Assembly (NCBI GenBank): GCA_963930645.1
Contig: OZ005648.1
Span: 274,894,403-274,958,402 of the forward strand
DNA: 64,000 nucleotides
DNA from: Salticus scenicus
Lineage: Eukaryota > Arthropoda > Arachnida > Araneae > Salticidae
Direction of reading: 5' to 3'
Shown here: positions 1 through 12,248 of the stretch, in pieces
How positions within the stretch are numbered: the first letter of the stretch is position 1
Layout: the number at the start of each line of letters is the position of its first letter
The notes under the pieces: generated by a model
What the model saw: only the letters and a program-made list of their open reading frames with translations
What the model was told of the DNA's origin: nothing
Database searches by the model: none
Position numbers and translations under genes: made by a program

Positions 1-2
1 AA

Positions 3-44
3 GAGGAGAGTGATGTGGAAGAGGATGAAGACGTGAATCAGTAA
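3..44 (+). CDS. Possible last-exon tail of an upstream gene (partial, acidic C-terminus)
   Basis: Read from base 3, the frame gives a strongly acidic 13-residue tail, EESDVEEDEDVNQ, followed by a TAA stop at 42-44. Both other forward frames either stop at once or look non-coding. The composition suits the cytosolic tail of a membrane transporter. Because two MFSD4-like genes follow on the same strand, it could be a third tandem paralogue whose body lies left of the window, but this is inference. Nothing upstream can be seen, so the product is not recognised and chance is not excluded. Confidence 0.3.
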   Translation, partial: EESDVEEDEDVNQ

Positions 45-552
45 TGCAGCAAAACAAACATCTGAAGATGACTGCGAATGCAAGTCGAAATATATAATTA
101 AAGCTGCTCAAGTAGAAGGATTGTCAAAGGTATTTTGAATTTTTTAAAAGTTTATTCGTCCTTCTTAAGAATTACAAAACATTTTCGATACAAAGTTATT
201 TGTTGTGTCTCTGTAAAAAAACTAGAAGTGCTAGATTCACCAAAACCTATAAAGATCGTTTAAACTGTGACGTGAAAAAGAGGAAATGAATTAGAAGATT
301 TTTAGTAGTATTAACTATTTTTAATACCTTCCTGCATTGTATAATGAATACTAATATTTTCGATTTGACCTTTTGTCTGTCTGCCTTCTGTCCGCCTATA
401 ATAATAAATTTCTCTTTATATGTAATTGTCTTTTAAAGATGTGTAGTTTTTTTTTTTTTTTTTTAGTTTTGTTAATTAATATTCTATTGCTTGTCCACAT
501 AAAACCTCTGAAAAGAAGAAACAATTTTTTTTTTTTTTCATAATAAATGCCT

Positions 553-585
<33 letters not shown>

Positions 586-1060
586 ATCGGACCTGATTTT
601 ATCGGAACGAACTTATAGATGTCATACCGAAGGTCAGATCAGGGCTTCAAAATTTTGCCCCGTACATACCTCTAATCTATATATTTTATGCAACATAAAT
701 AAGAAGTAATTTAAAATTCACCAGATGCGAATCGGTCATTTTTATTTAAACTTCCTATTTGTTTTAATTTAAAGTTAATAAAAACATCCAATTAATTTTA
801 TTCAATATCACATTATTTTAATTTTTAACATCCTTAAACTATAAACATAAAAATTAATAATAAAAGGTAAAATAATTATCACATCTTTAATTAATATTTT
901 TTAATAATTTTTTCTCATATTTTTTTGTAAACTTCAGTTATAATTTCCCTTTATAATGAGAAATGCAATTAAATTTTATTACGATATAACGAAATATATA
1001 TTAAATCAATATTTGTAAAGTTCAAATGATTTGCAATTCGATATGAGAAGAATTGCGCAC
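45..1060. other. AT-rich non-coding stretch with poly-T tracts
   Basis: No gene is visible. Long T runs lie near 450-465, 526-538 and 556-584. Bases about 185-275 match one isolated unit of the tandem repeat found at 35.6-39.5 kb and 61.3-62.0 kb (shared words GTGTCTCTGTA and GTGCTAGATTCACC). Confidence 0.6.
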
Positions 1061-1068
1061 GCATTAGC

Positions 1069-1071
<3 letters not shown>

Positions 1072-1110
<39 letters not shown>
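1072..1110. repeat. (TA)n microsatellite
   Basis: Uninterrupted TA dinucleotide run. Similar TA runs occur at about 1931-1967, 5863-5890, 7300-7327, 43005-43041, 46523-46571 and 59200-59228. They create false ORFs with IYIYIY translations. Confidence 0.95.
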
Positions 1111-1112
<2 letters not shown>

Positions 1113-1749
1113 CAGTGACAGAAAATTTTGTAGCTGTCTGCGACAGATTTTTAAAATTTCATAATCTGCCTGCGAAATTTGCATGTAGTCAGGGGGGAAA
1201 ATAGCTTACACTCAAAAAGCCTGAAAGCTGATAGAGACAGTCTGAGAGGAGGGGGGAATCTTAACAACAGTGATGATCTCGTGCAACAATACACAATACA
1301 ATTTTACTACAGAACAATATAGTACATATAAACAATTATAAAATAATAAGTTTAACTCATTCAATTAAATATTTCATAGCAATGTTTGGCACAACACAAT
1401 AAAAATAATTATAAATAATAAAAGTATTAGTTTCAGTTTTGATACAGAAATTTTTATAAGTGAATTTTGAAGTGGAGGAGAAGTTTTGGAGCAGTTTTAA
1501 ATGAAATTAGCACTTTTCTACATTCCCGTAGAATCTCAACAGGTAACAGGAGAAAAGAATACACGCATAATGCAGCCTATCAAGTGAGATCTAGGCTCCT
1601 AGGTCGTCCTTGTTAAGCACTGTTTTGTATGTTCCTACCAAGGCACCTATGGGGGGGAGGGGGAGCTCAAGAGTTCCTACCAGTGAGCGTGTAAGACGTC
1701 GTACATTGGTAGCGCATTGTTGTGGGCGAAAAATGTCTGTAAATTGCAG

Positions 1750-1885
1750 ACATTTCTTTATGACTGCAGACAAAAACTCTTTGAAAGTTGCGAGCAATTG
1801 TTTATTAGTACAGACAAAGAGTGTCCGAAAGTTGTGGACTAATTTTTTTATTAGTACAGACAAAAACTGTCTGCAAGCCGTTTTT
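1750..1885. repeat. Short tandem repeat, about 47-bp unit
   Basis: About three diverged units begin with CAGACAAA and end with TTTATTAGT. They read through by chance in one frame. Related words (CTGTCTGCGACAG) occur near 1130-1150. No gene is seen in 1111-1970. Confidence 0.55.
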
Positions 1886-1929
1886 CTGTGTCCGCGACTA
1901 TGTCGCCGTGTCGCGGCTTTCTGCCTCTG

Positions 1930-1970
<41 letters not shown>

Positions 1971-2050
1971 ACTTTTATGTGTGTGTTGTTGGTATTATCA
2001 TGTATCTATTAATTGCTAAATTTTATAACGTTATTAAATTCTTCGCTATA

Positions 2051-3046
2051 CAGTAGAACCTCGATTCATCGTTTTTCACGGGGTGCGGGGAAAAGAAAAA
2101 AGATGATAGCGTGAAAACGACGAATGCGGGTCAAAATCTAAAGGAAGAAAACAATGTTTATGAATTACTAAACACAATGTATACAGTATACTAATAATAA
2201 AAACTAATTTTTTACTTTCGAAACTGCCAAAGCAATAAATCAACGTTGTAGAGCATTAAATAAAATTTATTTTTTAAAATCAGGAATTTTATGTTGGGTT
2301 TTTTGTTCATTTCATAAATTAAACAGGTATTTTTCCAAATTTACAAAATTTTTATGGTTCTTTTCTATATTTTCATATTCTTATATAAAAGATCGTGCAT
2401 TTTCAAACGCCATAATTGCGCCATCGTTGGAAAAACTATACTCTGTTTCTTTGCCATTATTTTCCTTTTTTGAAATCACACATTTATTTCCTTCTACGTT
2501 TTTGGATACCGCATGTCGCAACGTCTTGATTGATGCAAATTAACACTAAATTTTGTCCCAGACGCATCTTCTGCTACACACAACCACACCACTCTTCATC
2601 TGCATTATCAGCATCATTATCATCAATATTTTCTTGCCGTTCTGTTTGGTATTCTTCATCATTTTTTACACGTAACCGCATTTCATGAAACAATTTTCTG
2701 GATTACTAGTGAAAAGGTTGCCATGCTGAAATTACAAAATGAATAGTTGGTCCGGCATGGCATCACAATTTTGATCCTCCATGGAAATGGAAAAATGAGT
2801 TATTTTAAGATGAAAGAAGTAATTCCAGTTTGTATGTCATACGAATGTGCTTGATCTTCAGGAGAAAATTTTTACAAGGTTAGGAGAAAATTTTTACACC
2901 GATGAATGCGGGAAAACGACTTTTTGAAGCACGATACATGCGGGTTTAGATAACATTATTTAAATATAATTTATGCAGGGACCACAGAAATAAAACGATC
3001 GATGCGAGAAAACGATGGATGCGGAGCGATAGATCAGGGTTTCACT
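2051..3046 (-). mobile_element. pogo/Tigger-like DNA transposon relic
   Basis: The left end starts CAGTAGAACCTCGATTCATC after a TA. The right end reads ...GATAGATCAGGGTTTCACT, which is the imperfect inverted repeat of the left end, next to another TA. Several GATG/AACGATGGATGCGG words are repeated near both ends. The minus-strand interior (about 2400-2750) contains stop-broken stretches with an acidic region, as expected of a decayed Tigger-type transposase C-terminus. It is about 1 kb, less than half the usual autonomous length, so internally deleted and inactive. Confidence 0.6.
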
Positions 3047-3162
3047 TATATATATAATGCTCAGATGTTAATTATTTATCGATTAATCGATGTTTTCATA
3101 GCATTTATTTTTAATTTCATTAATATGATGGCAACTTCCTATTCTCCATGCTGTTTGGAAGT

Positions 3163-3383
3163 TTTACACATAGAATAATAATAGAGGAAGAAGGAGCACG
3201 CCAATAGTCTTAATGCTTACAAACCCCTTCTAGTGAAATGCCAGCGAAAGCTACTTTTGCTCCTCTCAATATTGAAGTTTGTTAATAAAGGCTTGTTAAT
3301 AATCGCTGTTTTTTGTGGCAACAATACAGCTTATGTAGAAACCTTATGCTCCTTCTTCCTTTATTATTATTCTATGGTTTTAC
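3163..3383. mobile_element. Foldback/MITE-like element
   Basis: The left arm (3163-3197) and right arm (3348-3383) are inverted copies of about 35 bp sharing ATAGAATAATAATA and GGAAGAAGGAGC. The interior has no protein signal. The class is not determinable because no clear target duplication is visible. Confidence 0.6.
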
Positions 3384-3899
3384 ATGTGGTTACTCTGATT
3401 TTTTCTAATTTTCTTTCTGATTTCCTTGATGATTTAATTTAATATTTTTTCTAATTTTCTTTCTGGTTTCCTTGATGATTTGCTTTAATATTTTATTTCA
3501 TTTCTCATTCAAAATGGTTTAGCTGCTCAATCGAGGCATGAACGATATAAATTTGCGATTGTTAGCTGTATTGTTTTACGAAATCGTTGCAACTTTTACA
3601 GCTTTATGAAGTACATGCTTCCTGATGAGATAATACTTCTATTTTTAAGCATTTTTTTTTTACAATTATTAATCCATTTTTTTATTCCAATTATTATTTC
3701 TGTGGTCCTTTACTTTCTCCGTCATTATGATTAATGTTCCTTTTTTACTCAAGTGGGCGTAAGTAATTTATATTGTTTTTGTCTCTTATTGGATCTTAAC
3801 ATGTATTGCAACATTTTTGTGCGTGTTACAATCAGTTTTATTTTTGTTGTGCTGGTTTTGACATGTATCTATTAATTGAAAATAATTAAGGTTAAAATA

Positions 3900-4506
3900 T
3901 CTATCATTTATATATATATATATATAAATAAAGAGAAGTGTCTGTGTGTGTGTGTGTCTGTGTGTCTGCGCTCTGGTGCTCACACTACTGATCGCAGAGC
4001 CTCCAAATTTGGCATATAGGTACCTGAGACCCTGCAGGTGTGCACCTCATCGAAATTTTTTCGAATTTCGAATTTGAATTTTTTAAATTAATGTCTTTTC
4101 GAATTTAAATATTAGCTTCAATGTTTCATTTTTTAGAAATTTCTTTCGTTTCAAAAGTCTGCGTATCCTAGCAACGGCTATTAAACTATTTATTTATTTA
4201 AATTCATTTCAGGAAGAAATCTTTTTTATTATATTTATCGAAATCAAATAGTTATACACATACAGTAGAAAAAATTAAACATATTAAGTTTTTAGATTTT
4301 GGCATATAGGTACCTGGGACCCTGCAAGTGTGCATCTCATCGAGATTTTTTCGAATTTCGAATTTGAATTTTTTAAATTAATGTTTTTCCGATTTTAAAT
4401 ATTGGCTTCTTTGTTTCATTTTTCATAGATTTATTATTGTGCTTCAATCGTCTGCGTATCTTAGCAACGGCTATTGCGCAACTTATTTAATACATTCATT
4501 TGAGGG

Positions 4507-4553
<47 letters not shown>

Positions 4554-5263
4554 GTTATATTTATTGAAAACTAGCAGGCTACGCCCGCTTCGCTGGTCAT
4601 TATATTTAAATGAATTTTCAAAAGAATTGGATCAGTATTTATTTTTTACATCACATTACAAATAAAAACTTAAAATAATAATAATAATAATAATAAATAA
4701 AATAAACACTGAAATCGCTTTAGATCTCGCTTCTTCGGGTACCCGATGCCTAAGGCAGATCTTTTTTCTACCCGTACTGCAGAGGGTCCAGTTTCCCACT
4801 GTCTATAGAAAGGTCTTTCCCGGGCACTTCAATCTGGGTATTTATTGACGACTTGTGGATTTTCTGTTATTTAAGAACTACGATTTTAAAGATGGCTGTA
4901 TCTCAGCATCTATTATATATTTTAGTTTTTGAACCATGTGTTTTATAGCTCCCGTTGTTTACACTATATTACGATTTGATTCCGATTAGTGCAATAAAAT
5001 AAAATAAAAAAGTAGATTTTCTTTTAAAAGGAATTAAATACATGAAAAACGAATTTTAATCAGTTTATCCTTTCTACTATAAACAACCATTTTTTTCACC
5101 CAATAAATATTATAAATAATAATAATAATAATAATAATAAAAGATTTTTCTTTTAAAGGAATTAATTAAAAATAAATGAAAAAATAAAAAGTTGCTATAG
5201 TATAAAATTTATACATAAACTTAACAATTTATTTCTATTGCATTACCATTTGATTTCCAATAA

Positions 5264-5316
<53 letters not shown>

Positions 5317-5852
5317 TCGCCTTCAAATGAATGTATTAAATAAAAAATGAATTCCATAATAGCCGATGCTAAGATACGCAGAAGATAACAATTGAAGAAT
5401 AAATTCATGAAAAATTAAACATTGAAACCAATATTTAAAATCGAAAAAACATTAATTTAAAAAGTTCAAATTCGAAATTCGAAAAAATCTCAATGAGGTG
5501 CACACCTGCAGGGTCCCTGGTACCTATATGCCAAATTTGCAAGCTCTGCGATCAGTAGTGTGAGTACCAGAGCGCAGATACACACACAGACACACACACA
5601 GACACTTCTCCTTACTTATATAGATAAAATCGTAATGCAGTAGAAAAAAATAAGTATAATTAGTTTTAAATTTAAAAATTATTTATAACAGTTATGTTTA
5701 ATTTTTTATAGTAGAACAACTTCTTATTTCTCATTTTTTAATTAATTCCTTTAAAAGAAAAAACTTTTATTTATTAATAATGTTTATTTACAGTATTTAT
5801 CGGGAAAAATGGTAGTACACACGTAGTAAAAAGGATTAAATTGATTAAAATT

Positions 5853-5891
<39 letters not shown>

Positions 5892-6315
5892 TAATCTACT
5901 TTTTATTTTATTTTATTTTATTACATTGGTCGGAATCAAATCGTAATATAGTGTAAATAGCATGGGCTATAATACATGGTTCAAAACTAAAATATTTAAT
6001 AGATGCTGAGATACAGTCATCTTTAAAATCGTAGTTCTTAAATAATAGCAGATTCCCCCTGTCATCGGTAAATATCCAGATTGAAGTGCCCGGGAAAGAT
6101 CTTTCTGCAGGCATGGGAAACCTAGACCTGAAGCAGTGCGGGCGGGAAAAGAGCTACCGTAGACAGCGGGTACCCGAAGCGAGGTTTGTAGCAATTTTTG
6201 TTACTTTTCTTTTTAGTTTTTGATTATAATGTGGTGTAAAAAAATAAATATTAATTCAATCATTTCGAAAATTCATTTACATATAGTGACCAGCGAAGCG
6301 GGCGTAGCCTGCTAG
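3900..6315 (+). mobile_element. Non-autonomous Helitron (outer copy, interrupted)
   Basis: The 5' end is TCTATC at 3900 preceded by A. The 3' end is ...GGGCGTAGCCTGCTAG at 6315 followed by T, so the element sits at a canonical A^T site with TC...CTAG ends. A small hairpin (AGCGGGC-GTA-GCCTGCT) lies at the 3' terminus. A (TG)n-type microsatellite follows the 5' end at about 3935-3970. The element is split by a second Helitron of the same family at 4571-5624; without it the length is about 1.36 kb. A segment of about 290 bp is tandemly duplicated (about 4005 and 4300 onward). No Rep/helicase coding is present, so it would depend on another element. Confidence 0.8.
4571..5624 (-). mobile_element. 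Non-autonomous Helitron (inner nested copy)
   Basis: On the minus strand it starts TCTATATAAGTAAGGAGAAG at 5624 and ends ...CTAG at 4571, flanked by A and T. It is a full-length 1054-bp relative of the surrounding element, inserted in opposite orientation. Flanking outer sequence joins cleanly at ...TTATTGAAAA^TAAAATCG with nothing gained or lost. A GTGT-type microsatellite lies just inside the 5' end (about 5575-5605 on the plus strand). Long ATA/AAT runs occupy 5110-5315. No coding capacity. Confidence 0.85.
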
Positions 6316-6401
6316 TATGTAATATAATATAAATGCTAAGTATTTTTAACTACAATATTTTATATTTTATATTTCATAGTTTCATTTCCTTTTCTTAATA
6401 G

Positions 6402-6430
6402 GACCACATAAATACAGGAAACTTTTAGAA
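6402..6430 (+). other. Gene A 5' UTR part of first coding exon
   Basis: A pyrimidine-rich tract and AG at 6400-6401 suggest a splice acceptor 29 bases before the ATG. Gene B shows the same layout (acceptor at 43289-43290, ATG 33 bases on). Both genes therefore probably have at least one upstream non-coding exon. Confidence 0.5.
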
Positions 6431-6502
6431 ATGTTGAACGAAATAAGAAAACGAATGAAGGTTATTAAAACATGCAGTTTATATCTAAGCATGTTTACAT
6501 TG
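6431..6502 (+). CDS. Gene A coding exon 1
   Basis: Encodes residues 1-24: MLNEIRKRMK plus the start of helix 1. Donor GTAAGT at 6503; the intron is phase 0. Too short for ORF callers; supported by the parallel gene B exon of the same length. Confidence 0.85.
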
Positions 6503-6724
6503 GTAAGTAGGACAGTGATATCAATTTTATCAGCCTTCCTATTTTGTAATTATTGGTAAAAGTTTAAAATATTACTGGTATTGGCTAATCTGATGTTTGT
6601 TTTTAATTCTATTCATCACTACAGCGTAATATGGAACATAGCAAACTTTTTTTTCTTTTAATAATAATAATAATATTATGAATTAAAATATAGTAATAAT
6701 AATATTATGAGTTAAACTTAACTC

Positions 6725-6760
<36 letters not shown>

Positions 6761-7293
6761 AGATGGTTCAGTTGAGATGTATTCTATCTGTTTATATACG
6801 TATCCATCTTTATTTTAATATTAGTATTATCGAAAATATTACCATTCAAATTATTTTGTAATTTATAGATAAAAGTGAAGAGTTTTAACGCAAAACTCAT
6901 TTTGCGTAGCAATAATTGCTACATAATTTCATTTTCTACATTGAACCTTTGAATAGAATATATACAGAATATTTATATTTCCCTTATTAATTTTAGGGTT
7001 TGTCAATATCTCTTTTGGGTCCTTGTCTTCTTGATTTACAGCATTTGGTCCATACTGATAGTGAACATATTGCGATGATCTACACGGGAAGGTCTATCGG
7101 CTATCTAATTGGAGCTATAATGGGTAAGTAATATATTCAAAATTGCAGTTATTTATTGCAGAAATAAATTTGAAAATTTTATCCCGATTGTTTTAAAAAT
7201 AAAGTTTTAACGGTTTAAATTGTTATTATTTACTGTATAACAAAACTTTCTACATAACTATAATTCAAATCAGAATAGATGTAACTAGAATTT

Positions 7294-7345
<52 letters not shown>

Positions 7346-8474
7346 TTTTTTGAAAGCAGTAAATATGATAACGAATTTAAAAATACTATTATTAAATTCA
7401 TTAACAGTCTTAAACTAAATTTTATATAATTATTAATTTTTAAATGATTTTTATAATGAGATGAAACAATCTTTGAAAGTAAAGATTTGCAGATGAAATA
7501 TAATTATTATTATGCTTATTTTTTAAATACAGGTTGTAAATTTTGTAAAGTAATTCAAATTTAACTCGAAATTTTTACTTTATATATATTTATGACATTA
7601 TGCAATCAGCCTTTTTTATAAACCATACCAAAAATAAGTTTTAATTACAAAGAAAATTCATTAAAATAGTTTAAAATAAAAATATTTATGTATCATTACT
7701 GTTTTTCATGTTGTATTTTTTTTTAATGCATTTTTCCTTTTAGGTTGAACATCAAGCATATTAAGAATTAAATGACTTCAATGAATAGAAAAGTTACATA
7801 TTTCCTTCAGATATTTTACTTTGACTATAGCTTATTTTTTAAGCAATACACTTTACCACTAGGGTTCATGTAACACTTTCTTTATGATGGCAATTACATG
7901 GAACGTGGGAACCATAGTATGTCTGAATCCTTTTTGCCAAGATATTATAGTCTTCGAATTTCAACCTCTTTTACGTCTACAGAACATGCTTATTATCCAG
8001 CAATAAAGCTGCAAATATTATAGCTATGATATCCATGGAAAGAATAATAAAAAGACTCATTAAAGGACTTTATTCCTAACTATAGGATCGTTAGGATTTA
8101 TTACTTAATGAGCAAAAAAATCTGCTTTCATGTGGTAAAAATTTAATAAATATCAAATCTAGTAATGCATAAAAAATGACTATGTATTTTATGCTAAAAT
8201 TGTTATTATTATTACTATTTCTCTTACTGCATATAGTATGTCATTTTTATTCCAGTTGGAATTCTACTGGATTTAGTACGATCTAAATCGTCAGTGATCA
8301 TGGTATGTACCTTTTTGGTTACGGTGACGATGTTTGGAATACCGTGGAGTGCAGATGTTAAAATTCTTATGGGATTTATGTGTGTTAATGGATTCACCCT
8401 TGGAGCAATAGAGACAGGTATGATGAGTAAATTTTGTAAATCTGATTTTCTTTTCTTTAAATCTTTTCTTCTTT

Positions 8475-8509
<35 letters not shown>

Positions 8510-11500
8510 TTTCTAAGTCATAAATTGCTTAAATTTTTCTTCTCAATGTTCATTTGAGATTTCAATGGTTTCTTTAGACAGAATAAAATATAATGTTGGT
8601 TTTAAGGTATCTGAATACCTTTGAGAGCTGCTTTTCGATCAAAATATCGCTTTTTCTATTTAAATATAATATTAAAAGCTCGAGTTAAAAACTTTCCAAA
8701 TATGTTTGAATTCTATTTCTATCTTACTTAGAACTAAGTTTATAACATTTTCAATATTACAAAGAATAAGCATTTTACATGTACTTAAATATTACTTTTA
8801 GCATTTTCTTATAAACTGAGTTTTAACATTTTGAATTTATGCGAAAAGATATAGCAGAAAATACACTCTAGGTCAAAAGGAAAAAAAAAAAAAAAAAAAA
8901 GAAAGAAAACGCATATTTTTCAAAATGACTCATCAATACCATTAAAATGAATGATTGAACCATGTATCTGTGGTAACTAGAAACAAAGTTATCGACTTTT
9001 CTCACTTTTAATGATTATAATAACAATAAATAAAAAAATATGCATTTTCTAAGATGTCCTTATGGCATTAAATAGATTTTTGAAATTTAGTTTTATATTT
9101 TTTTTAGATTAAAATCGTTTGAATTCATCATTTAAAACAATTTTGATATAACAATTTTAATAAATAAATTGCACGGCGTGAGTTTATATAGGAAAATTTA
9201 GAAGAAAGTTTTGTGATGGCCAAAACATACTAGCTTGAAGATGGAAATAGAATAAACACACAATTCCAAGAGAATTTTTTCCTTCATCGTTGAAAAAAAA
9301 AAAAAAATAATAATAAAGTGACAGAGGTCTATTTATGATAGAAAATGTGGATAAATGAAAAGAAAAATTGAATTGTGTTTTCTATTTTAACTGAAAGGTT
9401 AATAATAATAAAAAAGAAAATAACCTGGTGTGTCACTCACACGACTTTCTCTTACCCTGAAATTTAATACTATAAATACAGCTTGCAGATTAATAGGTAA
9501 GATAACGAGTACTGTTATGTAAACCTATGTTAAACAATTCATATTAGGCTTCTGAAGAGTTTTATATGATAATTAGTTCTGTGTGAGGGGGGCTACCGCC
9601 CACCTCAACCCCCCGTTTCATTAATGCACCTACATTTATATAGAATTTAATTCGGTTATTAAAAAATAATTCTCTTTTTAAAAAATAATTTATTAAAATT
9701 ATTATTAAAAAAATTATCTTTTATGATAATGCAGACGATTTCCATATTAGAGAAGTAGTATAACACCAAATATCCAAAAAAAAAAGTCCATTTTATTCTC
9801 AATATTAAAAGAAAAAAAAAAAAAAAAAGTACGATTTTTTTCTAAGTTTTTTTTCGTTAAAAGTAAAAAAAATCGATAACTTTGTTTTAAATTATCGCAG
9901 ATCGATGGTTCAACCATTCGTTTTAAAGGTATTGGCGAGCTCTTTTGAAAGATACCTATCATGAAAATTTACTCCCCTCGAGGGGGGACTCCCCCCCAGG
10001 GGGGGAGGCGAGGCTCCTACATACACAAAAAAAATTTTCCCAGTTAACTATCTCTATTACAAAAAGTATATATTCGTTTCATTTGGTTTAGTGCAGTCTA
10101 TAGTTGTTAAAATCTACTTTCCTGCAATTTCCCCCATAGACGTAATGTATTAGAATTCTCTTGATTGTCCCTGTACACGAACCATTTACTTGATCTTAAC
10201 GAAAAGCTTACTGTAGCATCCCTATATGATACACATTTAGAATACCAAGTTTGAACTTGCTGCCATAATTTGTTTTTGGGATATGCTGATAACAGACAGA
10301 CACACAGACACACAGACATACACACAGACCATTTGCTAAAAACATGATTTTCGTATTCAAGGGACCTCAAAACGTGTAAATATAACAAAATCTCGCGTTC
10401 GAAAATTTGACCCAAAAACAATACTTTCTCTACCTTATGGGTAAGAGAAAGTAATAAGAGATAGTAAAAAACAATAATTTCTCTACCTTATGGGTAAGAG
10501 AAAGTAAAAAGAGAAGAAAGAAAAAGGAAACGAATAATCAGTGTAAAATTTTAGATAACCTATTTTTTGCATAACAGTAATAATTATGTGACATATTTAT
10601 ATTTTACATTTAATTCTGTAATAATATATACAGGGTGATTCCGAGATCACGGGACAAACTTTGAGGGGAGGTAGAGAACATCACAAGGATTCAGAATTGT
10701 ATAGAAGCCCATGTCCCCAAACGTCATTTTAACCCTTTAAGAACTGGATGTGTACTATTAACCTCGCCTACTATGTAAATTTTTAAACCTTGCATGCTTC
10801 ATTATTTCACAAAATCATACAGAAGGTTCGTATTATAGCAATCACTTCCGGTTCTTAAAGGGTTAAAATGACATTTGGGGACATGTGTTCCTATACAATT
10901 CTAAACCCTTGTGATGTTTTCCACCCCACCCCATCCCCCACCTCCAACCTCCAAATTTGTCCCATGACCTTGGTATCATCCTGTGTATATATATACCGGG
11001 TGATTCAAAATAGATGTTACAGCGATTATCTCGTAAACTAAGAAAGATAGAAACATACTTCCAATTACAAAATTAATGCAAATTAAGAATAGATTTCAGA
11101 TATGACATTTTTTTGTACAAGGGGCTGTATACATATTAAATACGAAATTTAATTTTTATACGGCCCCTCCTATCATATGACTTATATTTAGAAAAATATT
11201 CTTCTCGCTCTGACAATCAAAATTAAAAAAAAATCATCTCTCTAAGTCAAAATCTCGCTGAGTTATTGCAATTTCAAAATTCTAGCATTTTTCGCCAAAT
11301 CTTAAGGGGTTGTATCAAAAGTGAGAAATTGTAATTACTATAGCTTTTGTAATAAGGCACACGTTGATCAGCGTTTGGGGGGGGGGGGGGGAAGAAAAGT
11401 CATTCAGGGAAAGACGGCTATTTTAACCTGTAATGTCTCTGTGAATAAACAAGAGAATACTCATTGATAATTTAACAAATAAAATTTATGAATAATTTAT

Positions 11501-12216
11501 GTACTAAAAGAGAATTTTCAAATTCATTTTTCTTTCTTTTCCTTTATACATTCTCTTACTCATATACACGGTGTAGAGAAAGAATTGTTTTTGAGACAAA
11601 TTTCCGAAAATTAGCTTTTGTTATATTTGCACGTTTTCAGATCCTCTGAATTCAAAAATCATGTTTTAAGCGGTTGGTCTCTCTCTCTCTCTCTGTGTGT
11701 GTGTTGTTTCTGTGTTAAGAATATCTCAAGAACAAATAGTAGCAGAAAATCCAAATTCGATATTCTAAATCCGTATCATATTGCGGTACTCCACTAAAGT
11801 ATTCGTTGCGATCAGACAATTGTTTGTTTACAGGGTCATCCAAGAGATTTCAAATACATTACGTCTGTGAGCGAAATTTCTCATATGTACAGTGTGACAT
11901 GTATATACCACACTAAACAAAATAAAAAGAACAGATTTTTTATACGAATAAAAGCATTTTTTATGTAGATTGTGGTATAGGAATCATTCATCATTCATTT
12001 GCAGGGTTACCCAGAGTATTTTGATATATTGGAGCTATACTTGGGAATTGCTGGAAGTGTATTTCAATTTATGTTACTTGTTTTACATATAACACTAAAT
12101 TTACGTACACAAAGTCATTTGTATATAGTTTATAGACAATATACAGGGCTACCCAAAATTAAGGTAAACATTTTTGTTTATTATTATTAAATGTAATTGG
12201 CGTAAGTGCTTTGCTG

Positions 12217-12248
<32 letters not shown>

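Noticed and set aside
1610..2056. 148-residue ORF
   Set aside because: Composed of a short tandem repeat plus an IYIYIY run from (TA)n; no conserved domain.
5908..6194. ORFs on the minus strand in the Helitron
   Set aside because: The same region in the inner copy (about 4700-4980) is broken by indels, so the frame is not maintained; non-coding Helitron body.
8294..8506. 70-residue ORF as a separate gene
   Set aside because: It is gene A exon 3 running past its donor into a poly-T intron.
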